Shown here one piece after another: positions 1 through 8,107 of a stretch of 64,000 bases of DNA. The position numbers were made by a program, and so were the translations under genes. The DNA is from CAWBVG01 sp963792175. GTDB taxonomy: Bacteria > Acidobacteriota > Vicinamibacteria > Vicinamibacterales > CAVVIG01. Within the stretch, counting starts at the first letter, position 1. Every line of letters begins with the position of its first letter. Location: positions 124,001 through 188,000 of the forward strand of contig CAWBVG010000035.1 of the NCBI GenBank assembly GCA_963792175.1. The letters run 5' to 3'. The notes beneath the pieces are model-generated. The model was not told where the DNA came from. It did no database searches and worked only from the letters and a program-made list of their open reading frames with translations.

Positions 1-225
1 AAACTTGCTGCTGCGGCGAAAGACTTCCAGGAATTGCGCGGTATGTTTGTTGGCCGCGCGATACGTCCACAGCTTATAGAGGATGATGCCCCACGAAATG
101 ATCGACAGCAGCAGGAGCAGGACCAGAACGCCTTGCGAGATGGGGTTGGATTCTCGGACGAGGCGGACGATTGATGTGCTCGACGTGGTCGAGCCTTCGG
201 ACGCAGCCCCACCCTGCGCCTGCAT
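1..225 (-). CDS. tolQ: TolQ/ExbB-type proton channel protein, N-terminal part, cut by window edge
   Basis: Reading the minus strand from the ATG at 225 gives an open frame of 75 codons that runs off the window. After a Ser/Thr/Gly-rich start it has a hydrophobic segment (about residues 33-50) with SIISWGIILYKLW, followed by AANKHTAQFLEVF. This matches the first membrane helix and the start of the cytoplasmic loop of TolQ/ExbB/MotA channels. TolQ with TolR powers TolA/Pal at the inner membrane during outer-membrane constriction. An in-frame TTG 15 bases upstream is an alternative start. TolQ and ExbB cannot be separated on this fragment; the SIISW motif is typical of TolQ. Confidence 0.75.
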   Translation of the reverse strand, partial: MQAQGGAASEGSTTSSTSIVRLVRESNPISQGVLVLLLLLSIISWGIILYKLWTYRAANKHTAQFLEVFRRSSKF

Positions 226-312
226 GAGCAAGGCGATCAACGGGCTTCCAAGCGTGCGCAAAACGGGCCTCCGCGAGACTGCAGTGCGCCGCTGGGACAG
301 CGCGAATGCAGA

Positions 313-342
313 ACTGTATCATGTCGTAAAAACAGCTGTCAA
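313..342 (-). promoter_or_regulatory. Sigma70-like promoter for tolQ
   Basis: On the minus strand a perfect TTGACA (342-337) is followed 18 bases later by TACAGT (318-313). It points at tolQ with a leader of about 80 bases. Inferred from sequence only. Confidence 0.5.
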
Positions 343-347
343 ACCTA

Positions 348-356
348 TGTTACGAT
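348..356 (+). promoter_or_regulatory. Extended -10 element before recN
   Basis: TGTTACGAT, an extended -10 form (TGnTAnnAT), lies 21 bases before the recN start. The same TGTTACA/GAT form precedes parA and the M23 gene in this window. No good -35 is visible. Confidence 0.35.
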
Positions 357-377
357 TGGAGTTCTCTCGCTTTCCCC

Positions 378-2122
378 ATGCTTCGCTTCCTGCGCATCCA
401 ACACCTGGCAGTCATTGACTCGGTTGAGGTCGAATTCGACCCGGGCCTGAACGTCCTCACGGGCGAGACGGGCGCCGGCAAGTCGATGCTCGTCGAAGCC
501 GTGGGCCTGCTGCTCGGTGGGCGGGCGTCCGGGGACCTGGTTCGCACTGGCGAGGACGTCGCCGCCATCGAAGCGATCTTCGAGAACAGCGGGGAAGAGC
601 TCCTGGTGCGCCGCGAGATCACCGCGCAAGGCCGGAGCCGCGCCTTCATCAACGGCGCCCTGGCCACGGCCGGAGCGTTGAAGGAACTGTCGTCGCGGCT
701 CATCGAGCTGCACGGCCAGCACGAGCATCAGACGCTGCTCGATCCGTCCACGCACCTCGCGGTGCTCGACACGTTCGGTGCACTCGAACCGCTGCTGACC
801 TCGACGGCTGCCGCCTTCGATGCCATGCAGGCGATCCAGGGCGAGCTCGCTCGCGTGCAGTCGGCGGCCAAGGATCGAGACGCGCGGACCGACCTCGTGA
901 CCTTTCAGCTCGGGGAGCTCGATCGCGCCGCGCTCAAGGATCCGACCGAGGACGCGTCGCTGGCCGCGCTTCGCCAGATTCTCGCCAGCGCCGAACGCGT
1001 CGAGCGGCTCTGCGCCGAAAGCTATGCCTCGCTCTACGAGAGCGACGACGCGATTCTCGGCGGCGCTGGGCGGCGTCTGGCGGCGGGTGGGCGAGCTGTC
1101 AACGCTCGACCCGAAGTTTCAGCCATATCTGGACGCTCGCGACGGGATCAAATCGCAGCTCGAGGATCTGGCGGGGTTCCTCAGAAGCTATGCGGACGGC
1201 ATCGAAGCGTCACCGGCGCGCCTGCAGCAGGTGGAAGAGCGGCTCGCCTTGCTCGAACGTCTGAAGCGCAAGCACGGCCCGACCCTGGCTGACGTCGATC
1301 GCTCGCCGCGACGCGCTGCGCCGCGAGCTCGGCGATCTGGAGGGCGGCGACGATCGCCGCGTCGCGCTCGAGCGCGAGCTGGCCGCCGCGCGAGCACGCT
1401 ATCTCACGGCAGCTCAGAGTGTTTCGGCCGCGCGTCGTCGAGCGGCAGGGACGTTTGCGCGCGCGCTCGTCGAGCTGCTCCGCGACCTGGCCATGGAACA
1501 GACCCGGTTCGAGGTGCGATTGTCGGACGGGGCAGTCGCCGAGGCGCTCTGGACGGCCCGCGGTATCGACCAGGGCGAGTTTTTCCTGTCGCCGAATCCT
1601 GGAGAAGACCTGCGGCCGCTGGCGCGGATCGTCTCCGGCGGCGAGCTATCGCGCGTCATGCTCGCGATCAAGACGCTGACGGCGACGTCGCGGCACGGCT
1701 TCAGCGACGCCGGCGATCGCCCGCCGAGCGCGTCCGCGCCGGGGCTGATCTTCGACGAAGTGGACGCCGGAATCGGCGGCCGTGTCGCCGACGTCGTCGG
1801 ACGCAAGCTCCGCGCCCTCGGGTCCGCGTTCCAGGTGCTCTGCATCACGCACCTGCCGCAGATTGCCGCGTGCGCCGACACGCACTTTCAGATCGAGAAG
1901 CGGGTCGAGCGGGGCCGGACGAAGACGACGGTGAAACGCCTCGACGGCGACAGCCGGGTCGAAGAGCTGGCGCGGATGCTGGGCGGCGAAGCGATCACCG
2001 ATGGCCTTCGACGGTCGGCGCGTGAGATGCTTGAGGCGAAGGCCGTCCGGCAGGCTACCGAGCCCGCCTCGGCGCGCGGGGCGAAAGGCGAAAGCGAAAG
2101 TCCAAGGCGAAAGCGAAAGTAG
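378..2122 (+). CDS. recN: DNA repair protein RecN (two single-base frameshifts)
   Basis: RecN is an SMC-like ATPase acting in double-strand break repair. The N-terminal half has Walker A GETGAGKS (residues 29-36). The C-terminal half has the ABC signature VSGGELSRVM, Walker B LIFDEVDAGIGG and the ITHLPQIAA segment, flanking a coiled-coil middle. The frame breaks twice. An extra G near 1059-1062 interrupts what should read DDAILAALGGVWRRVGEL, and an extra G at about 1297 interrupts LADVIARRDALRREL. Removing both restores one frame of about 580 residues, the normal RecN length. Both breaks are single insertions with full homology on each side, so sequencing error is likelier than decay. The gene is followed directly by miaB. 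Confidence 0.9.
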
Positions 2123-2129
2123 CGGCAAA

Positions 2130-3473
2130 TTGGCCAAGAAATACCTGATCGAGACGTTCGGCTGCCAGATGAACGTCCACGACTCGGAGCGGATGGCCGG
2201 CCTCCTCGAGCAGGCCGGGTACGAAGCCACCGGAGACGCGGCAGACGCAGACGTCGTGGTCATCAACACCTGCAGCGTGCGCGAGCGCGCGGAAGAAAAG
2301 CTCTACACGCGGTTGGGAGAGCTCCGTCAGCTGGCGGCGGAACAGGGCCACGATCCGATCGTCGCGGTCGCGGGGTGCGTGGCGCAGCAGGAAGGCGAAG
2401 CGATTGCGGCGCGGCTGCCGGGCGTGGCCGATGTCGTCGTCGGGACGCAGGCGATCCGCCGCCTGCCGATGCTGGTGGCGGAGGCGGAGCGCCACACTCG
2501 GACCGGCATGCGCATCGACCTCAATCCGTACGACGATGTGACGTGGCCACTGGGGGTGACGAGGCGGGCCGATCCCGTGAAGGCGTACGTCACGATCATC
2601 GAGGGGTGCAACGAGTTCTGCAGCTTCTGCGTCGTGCCGTATACCCGCGGGCACGAGCGCATGCGACCCAAGCAGGACATCCTGGCCGAAGTGGCCGAAG
2701 CGGCCGCCAGCGGCCACCGGGAGGTGCAGCTGCTCGGGCAGATCGTCAACCATTACGACGCCCCCGACGATCCGGGGTGCGATTTCACCGGCCTGCTCGA
2801 AGCGGTGCACGCCATCGACGGGATCGCGCGCATCCGGTTCGCCAGTCCGCATCCCCGGCACTTCGACGATCGCTTTCTGGACGCGATGGCGCGCCTGCCG
2901 AAGGTCTGCCGGCATCTGCATCTGCCGGTGCAGTCGGGATCGACGCGCGTCCTCGAGCGGATGCGGCGCCGCTATTCGCGCGAGAGCTATCTCGATCTCG
3001 TCGCGCGCATCCGCACGCGGCTGCCGGACGTGACGCTCTCGACCGATATGATTGTCGGCTTCCCGGGGGAAACCGACGCCGACTTCGCGGAGACGCTGTC
3101 GCTGACGTCGGCCGTGGGCTATTCGAGCATGTTCTCGTTCAAGTACTCGGCGCGGCCGAACACGCTGGCGGAGCAGCGGTATGCGGACGATGTGCCGGAG
3201 GCGGAGAAGACGCGGCGCATCGTGGCGCTGCAGGCGTTGCAGCGCGAGATCCAGGGGGGGTTGAACGAGGCGATGGTCGGCACGACGGTCGACGTCCTGG
3301 TGGACGCGGCGAGCCGCCGGCGCGACACCGAGTTGTCCGGCCGCACCAGCGGCAACGTGGTCGTCAACCTGCCCGGGCCGTCCGACTGGATTGGCGAGTT
3401 GCGCCGGGTCCGCGTCGAGCGCGCCGGGCCGCACAGCGTGTGGGGAATTGACAGCGGCTCCGCCGGGGCCTAG
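2130..3473 (+). CDS. miaB: tRNA-2-methylthio-N6-dimethylallyladenosine synthase MiaB
   Basis: Radical-SAM methylthiotransferase that adds the 2-methylthio group to isopentenyl-A37 of tRNAs. I chose the TTG at 2130 because it gives the family N terminus MAKKYLIETFGCQMN; there is no strong ribosome-binding site. The N-terminal cluster cysteines are C12, C48 and C83. The radical-SAM CxxxCxxC is C160, C164, C167 (EGCNEFCSFC). The last 70 residues fit a TRAM domain. Intact at 447 residues, the usual length. It begins 7 bases after the recN stop, so it is probably co-transcribed. The usual LGQTVNSY motif reads LGQIVNHY here. Confidence 0.95.
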   Translation: MAKKYLIETFGCQMNVHDSERMAGLLEQAGYEATGDAADADVVVINTCSVRERAEEKLYTRLGELRQLAAEQGHDPIVAVAGCVAQQEGEAIAARLPGVADVVVGTQAIRRLPMLVAEAERHTRTGMRIDLNPYDDVTWPLGVTRRADPVKAYVTIIEGCNEFCSFCVVPYTRGHERMRPKQDILAEVAEAAASGHREVQLLGQIVNHYDAPDDPGCDFTGLLEAVHAIDGIARIRFASPHPRHFDDRFLDAMARLPKVCRHLHLPVQSGSTRVLERMRRRYSRESYLDLVARIRTRLPDVTLSTDMIVGFPGETDADFAETLSLTSAVGYSSMFSFKYSARPNTLAEQRYADDVPEAEKTRRIVALQALQREIQGGLNEAMVGTTVDVLVDAASRRRDTELSGRTSGNVVVNLPGPSDWIGELRRVRVERAGPHSVWGIDSGSAGA

Positions 3474-3485
3474 GTTGTAGGTGCT

Positions 3486-3971
3486 ATGCAAATCGAGATG
3501 TCGATCAAGGGGTTGATGGTCGACCCGCTGACGAACATGCCGATCGTGATCCTGCGGGATCAGGACGGGCAGCGCGTCCTGCCGATCTGGGTCGGGATCT
3601 TCGAGGCCAACGCGATCGCGCTGCAGATGGAGAACATTCCGACGCCGCGGCCGATGACGCACGACCTGCTGCGCAACGTCATCCAGGACCTGCGGGCGAC
3701 CGTGGAGAAGATCGTGGTCTGCGATCTCCAGGAGAACACCTTCTACGCGCTGATCTACCTGACCGTCAACGGCGACACGGTGGCGATCGACGCCCGTCCG
3801 AGCGACGCCATCGCCCTGGCGCTCCGGACCCGGGCGCCGATTTTCGTCGAGGAGACGGTCATCGACAACGCCAAGACTGTCGACACCTCATCAGAAAAGG
3901 CCGACGCCGACCGGCTGCACAAGTGGCTCGAGAGTATCGATCCTGACGACCTCGGCAAATACAAGATGTAG
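3486..3971 (+). CDS. DUF151 bifunctional nuclease family protein
   Basis: 161 residues, matching the DUF151 (BFN) family throughout: the start MQIEMSIKGLMVDP, ILRDQDGQRVLPIWVG, then DARPSDAIALALRTRAPIFV. Members are small soluble proteins reported as nucleases in a few cases; the bacterial role is not settled. The domain ends near residue 130 and a short acidic/charged tail follows. It starts 12 bases after miaB, so it likely belongs to the same transcript. No signal peptide. Intact. Confidence 0.85.
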   Translation: MQIEMSIKGLMVDPLTNMPIVILRDQDGQRVLPIWVGIFEANAIALQMENIPTPRPMTHDLLRNVIQDLRATVEKIVVCDLQENTFYALIYLTVNGDTVAIDARPSDAIALALRTRAPIFVEETVIDNAKTVDTSSEKADADRLHKWLESIDPDDLGKYKM

Positions 3972-4001
3972 CGTGCCGGCGTGTGCGATGACGCGACAGG
4001 G

Positions 4002-4010
4002 TGTTACAAT
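4002..4010 (+). promoter_or_regulatory. Extended -10 element before parA
   Basis: TGTTACAAT lies 14 bases before the chosen parA ATG, so the transcript would have a very short leader. The -35 region is weak. Confidence 0.4.
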
Positions 4011-4024
4011 CCGTGCACCCCAGG

Positions 4025-4780
4025 ATGATTGTCGCCATCGCGAACCAGAAGGGCGGGGTCGGAAAGACCACCACCGCCATCAACCTCGCGGCGGCGCTCG
4101 CCCTCCGCGGTAAACCGACACTCCTCATCGACCTCGACCCCCAGGCCAACAGCACGATGTCGTTCCTGGACATGACCCAGGTGACCAAGAGCGTCTACGA
4201 CGCGATTGCCGATCCGCAGGTCCCGCTGTCGGACGTCATCCTGCCCTCGTCGATGAAGAACCTCTGGGTCGCGCCGTCGCGGATTGCGCTCGCCAAGCTC
4301 GAGGCGAAACTGGTGGGCGAGATGGACGCGCATTTCCGGCTGAAGGACAAGCTGGACGCGGTGCTGGCGCTGTACCCGCACATCGTGGTCGACTGCCCGC
4401 CGGCGCTCGGGCTGCTGACGGTCAACGCGCTCGTGGCGGCGACGCACCTGCTGATCCCGATTCAGTCGTCGTACTTCGCGCTCGAGGGCACCGACGACCT
4501 GCTGGAGACGATCGAGAAGGTGCGGGCGCGCCCCAACCCGGCGCTGCGGATCCTGGGCGTCGTGATCACCATGCACGACAAGCGGACGGCGCTGGCGCGC
4601 GACATCCGCACGCAGATCCAGAAGGTCTTCGGCGGCAAGGTCTTCAAGACCGTCATCACCAAGAGCGTCCGGCTCGAGGAGAGCCCGGCCTACAAGGAAT
4701 CCATTTTCACGTTCGCGCCCGACTCGACCGGCGCGACCGAGTACTACAGCCTGTGCGAGGAGGTCATCGACCGTGCCTAG
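4025..4780 (+). CDS. parA: ParA/Soj-family chromosome partitioning ATPase
   Basis: P-loop ATPase that acts with ParB in origin segregation. It opens MIVAIANQKGGVGKTT, the deviant Walker A with the signature lysine, followed by LIDLDPQANST (A') and VVDCPPALGLLTVNAL (Walker B region). 251 residues from the ATG at 4025; a GTG at 4001 would add eight residues but overlaps the putative -10 element. It overlaps parB by 8 bases, the normal soj-spo0J arrangement. Intact. No consensus 16-bp parS palindrome was seen nearby. Confidence 0.9.
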   Translation: MIVAIANQKGGVGKTTTAINLAAALALRGKPTLLIDLDPQANSTMSFLDMTQVTKSVYDAIADPQVPLSDVILPSSMKNLWVAPSRIALAKLEAKLVGEMDAHFRLKDKLDAVLALYPHIVVDCPPALGLLTVNALVAATHLLIPIQSSYFALEGTDDLLETIEKVRARPNPALRILGVVITMHDKRTALARDIRTQIQKVFGGKVFKTVITKSVRLEESPAYKESIFTFAPDSTGATEYYSLCEEVIDRA

Positions 4781-5597
4781 ACGAGGCCTGCCCGACACCA
4801 TTGCGATGCGCCACGACGAACACTACGTGGACGCGCTGGCGGCATCGGCCGGCGCGCCGATCGGCCGGCTGATCGCCATCGACCAGGTCGACCCGAACCC
4901 CAATCAGCCGCGCCAGGTGATGGGCGACTTGTCGGAGTTGATCGCGTCGATCGGCGAGAAGGGCATTCTCGAGCCGCTGGTCGTGCGGCCGCGCGGCGCG
5001 CGCTTCCAGATCGTCGCCGGCGAGCGCCGGTACCAGGCGGCGGTCCAGGCCGGCCTGCGCGAACTGCCGGTGGTCATCCGGGACGTCGACGAGACGGAGA
5101 TGCTGGAGCTGGCGCTGATCGAGAACCTGCAGCGCAAGGACCTGACACCGTTCGAAGAATCCGAAGCGCTCCACGGACTGGCGGAAAGCTGCGGCTATAC
5201 GCACGAGGACCTGGCGCGGCGCCTGGGAAAGAGCCGCACCTCCGTCACCGAGTCGCTGGCCCTCAACGCGATGCCGCAGGACGTCCGCAATCTCTGTCGG
5301 CTGGCCGACATTTCATCTAAATCATTGCTCCTGCAGGTAGTTAGGCAGGATACACCCGAGAAAATGACCGCGCTGGTCGAAAAAATCGCCTCCGGCGGCA
5401 CCAGCGCCACGCGCCAGCAGCTGCGCGACGCGGTGGCCAAGCCGAAAGCCGGCCGGCCGAAGCATTACATCTTTGCCTACCGGCCGCCGACCAAGGCCTT
5501 CAATCTGAAAATCAGTTTCGCCAAGAGCCGCGCCAGCCGGGACGAAGTGATCGACGCGCTCGAGGCGATCATTCGCGACCTGAAGAAATCGAAATAG
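4773..5597 (+). CDS. parB: ParB/Spo0J-family partitioning protein
   Basis: CTPase clamp that binds parS. It contains the ParB/Srx motifs NPNQPRQ, GERRYQAA and ENLQRKDLTPFEE, then a helix-turn-helix (YTHEDLARRLGKSRTSVTESLAL). The C-terminal 60 residues are divergent and basic, where a dimerisation domain is expected. 274 residues. The GTG start overlaps the end of parA, implying translational coupling. Intact. Confidence 0.9.
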   Translation: MPRRGLPDTIAMRHDEHYVDALAASAGAPIGRLIAIDQVDPNPNQPRQVMGDLSELIASIGEKGILEPLVVRPRGARFQIVAGERRYQAAVQAGLRELPVVIRDVDETEMLELALIENLQRKDLTPFEESEALHGLAESCGYTHEDLARRLGKSRTSVTESLALNAMPQDVRNLCRLADISSKSLLLQVVRQDTPEKMTALVEKIASGGTSATRQQLRDAVAKPKAGRPKHYIFAYRPPTKAFNLKISFAKSRASRDEVIDALEAIIRDLKKSK

Positions 5598-5854
5598 CCA
5601 GTCCGTCCGGGAATACGAACAGCCGGCGGTCAGCATCGCGGTCGGCGCGGGTTCACCGACAAGGGCCATCGGGCGCGGGTGAGCGCGAAGGCGAGGTACC
5701 GCGCTGACCGAAAGCGAGGATCAATGCGCGCTCCCCTGGGTGCCTTCGCCGTTAAGTTAACATAACATCTATTATCAGACTCATAGGAAATAGCCTTTTA
5801 AACCCCCCTGTGGAAGGTTTGTGCGTGGCAGTCCGGGCAGATGCCCCAGGGAGC
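5598..5854 (+). other. Convergent intergenic gap with an AT-rich patch
   Basis: This 257-base gap lies between the ends of parB and the GH57 gene, which converge. Most is GC-rich and codes for nothing I recognise. Bases 5751-5806 are strikingly AT-rich for this genome (TTAAGTTAACATAACAT and TTTTAAACC). I see no clear hairpin-plus-T terminator. Confidence 0.4.
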
Positions 5855-8083
5855 TCAGGCCCGCCAGTGCCGGGCCTCGAAATCGGCCGTCGGCGCCTGC
5901 AGATCGATCGGTTGGTGCGCCGGATGACGTTCGGTTTCGACGCCGTTGGCGCCGTACAGCGCCACGAAGAACGACACGACGTCGCCGGCCGCCACACCCA
6001 GGTCGGCCAGCGGCAGCGCGATTTCCAGGACGGAGCCAGCCGCCAGCGTCGCGCCGCCCGCGTCGCGTTCGACCCAGAACGCCGGCCGCGACGGCTGGGC
6101 GTCGTGGCGATCCCAGAACGTCCCGACCAGCCGCCCGAACTGCTGGCGGATCGAAAAGCGCACCCCCGGCGGCGTCAGGAACTTCAGCGACACCTCGCGT
6201 CCGTCGGCCAGCAGGTCGACCGCTTTCTGCACCGCGTCAACGCGGACCAGCAGCCGTTCGACGTCGAACCCGAACTGCACCAGCGTCACCAGCGATGCGT
6301 GCTCAGCCACCCGGTGCATCGTCCCGGCGGCCCCGCGTCGGGGCTGACCTCCACGCAGCCGGCTCCGAGCCACTCGAAATAGCTCGTCTCCTCGCCGTCG
6401 AGGACTGGCGCGAGCAAGGCGGTCGGCTCGCTCTGAAGGCGGCGTTGCCCGTGAAGCGTCGAGATGTTGCTGACGTAGAGCTCGTCGGGTACCGGCTTGC
6501 CCAGCCGGCGATAGGCGTTGCGCAGGTGCCGGCGGAAGAGGTCGTCGAACTCCAGGTCGTGGGCCGACGAGTGATCGTCGCCGTACCACCAGAACCAGTC
6601 GCTGCCTTCCGCGATGAGCACTTCCTCGCGCGCTTCGGCCAGCGCTTCCGGGTCGACCCCCGGCGTGCCGAGCGCCGCGCGCGCGTCACCCAGCTGGCTC
6701 CAGGCGCGCTGGTCGTCCGCGTGGCCGATCCAGATGTAGAAGTTCGCGTCGATCCACGATCCGGGGAAGATCGAGGGCAGGCTGTGCGCCGCCGTCCGGC
6801 ATCCCTCAGCCATCGTCACGGTCCGGAGTTCCGGGTGCCCTGACAGCTCGCGGTAGAACGCCCTGAGGAACGGGCGGCCGCCGCCCTGGAAGTGCTCCCA
6901 GGCATTCTCGCCGTCGAGGATGATCGGGATGAGAGCCTCTCCCCCGCCCGTGCGACCGGCGTACCGCCGCCCGGCCTCGACCAGCCGGCGGACCAGGTCG
7001 TCGGCGGCGACCTGGGGATCCCAGTTCGCGTACGTGAAGCCGATGAGATCCGACAGCACGTGATCCCTGAACGCGCACGCGATGCCCGCCTCGCCGCCGA
7101 TACGATACGGCGCATACAGCCGTTCGGGCTGCTCCACCTGCCCGCGATCGTCCCGGGTGAAGGTGACGCCAAGCGTTCTGGCGAGAATGAGCTCGTCGGT
7201 TGCCATCCATGTGAAGCCCGCCGCCGCGGCCAGCGGCACCATCGCATCCGACACCGACCCCTCCGAGGGCCACAGTCCGACCGGCCGGGCGCCGAAGAGA
7301 CGCTCGTGGCAGGCCACCGCCCGTTGGAGCTGTTCGGCTGCGTCTTCCGGGTGGACGAACGGCTCGCGGGGGCGCCGGGCGTCGGGGTGCGTGCGGAGGT
7401 AAATGTCGGAGTCGCACAACAGCGGAAGGATCGGGTGATAGAAGGGCGAGGCGGCGATCTCGATCTGGCCGCGCGCGGCGGCGGAGCGGTATTCCGGGAT
7501 CACCCGGTTCAGCAGCTCCAGTTCGACCTCGCGGAGATCCGCCTTGTCGTCCTCCGTGAAGCCGTACCCCTTCGACACGAGGCGGCGGATCCGCGGGTCT
7601 GCATCGAGGTAGAAGGGATCGATCCACGCCAGCTTGTGCCAGACCTGCAGGTCGCGGACATCGTCCCGCGTGAACCGTCCGGCGGCGGCGCGGCGATCCG
7701 CCGCGGTGGGAAGCGCGCCGCCGCGCAGCACCAGGAGCTCGCGCGTAGCGCGGATACACGTCGATCATGTGCTGGCGCTGGGCGTGGAAAAAGTTCTCGA
7801 GGATGAAGTCGATATCGAGATCGTCGAGTTCGGCGGCCGGCTTGAGACTCAGGTCGAGGAACCGGTCGCGCGCCTGGTTGGCGGCGAACGCTTCGAGCTG
7901 CACCAGCAGCGACGGCACCAGGTTGAAGGTCATCTTGACGCCGGGAAACTCGCGCAACAGCGCCACCATGCCGTAGTAGTCCTTCAGCGCGTGCAGCCGG
8001 ACCCACGGCAGGATGTGCTCGCGCGTGACGAGGTCCTCGTAGTACGGCTGGTGCATGTGCCACAACAGGGCCACCTGGGTCAT
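5855..8083 (-). CDS. Glycoside hydrolase family 57 (alpha-amylase/glucanotransferase type), two compensating frameshifts
   Basis: About 742 residues starting MTQVALLWHMHQPYYED, where HMHQP is GH57 conserved region 1. Further on are LWPSEGSVSD, the likely nucleophile Glu region, and MATDELIL, the likely acid/base Asp region. Near residue 400 follows WFWWYGDDHSSA. The C-terminal 200 residues look like a beta-rich accessory domain. No signal peptide, so it probably acts on cytoplasmic alpha-glucan. The frame shifts near 7745 and returns near 6330, with clear homology in both frames. The start codon is 24 bases from that of lptFG on the opposite strand. Exact substrate unknown. Confidence 0.8.
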
Positions 8084-8107
8084 AGGGTGTAGTCTAGACG
8101 AGCGTCG

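Noticed and set aside
2055..3662. Long minus-strand open frame (535 codons)
   Set aside because: It is antisense to miaB, His/Arg-rich with no family likeness; high GC creates such shadow frames.
4000..5700. parS site near parAB
   Set aside because: No TGTTTCACGTGAAACA-like palindrome was found on reading the region.
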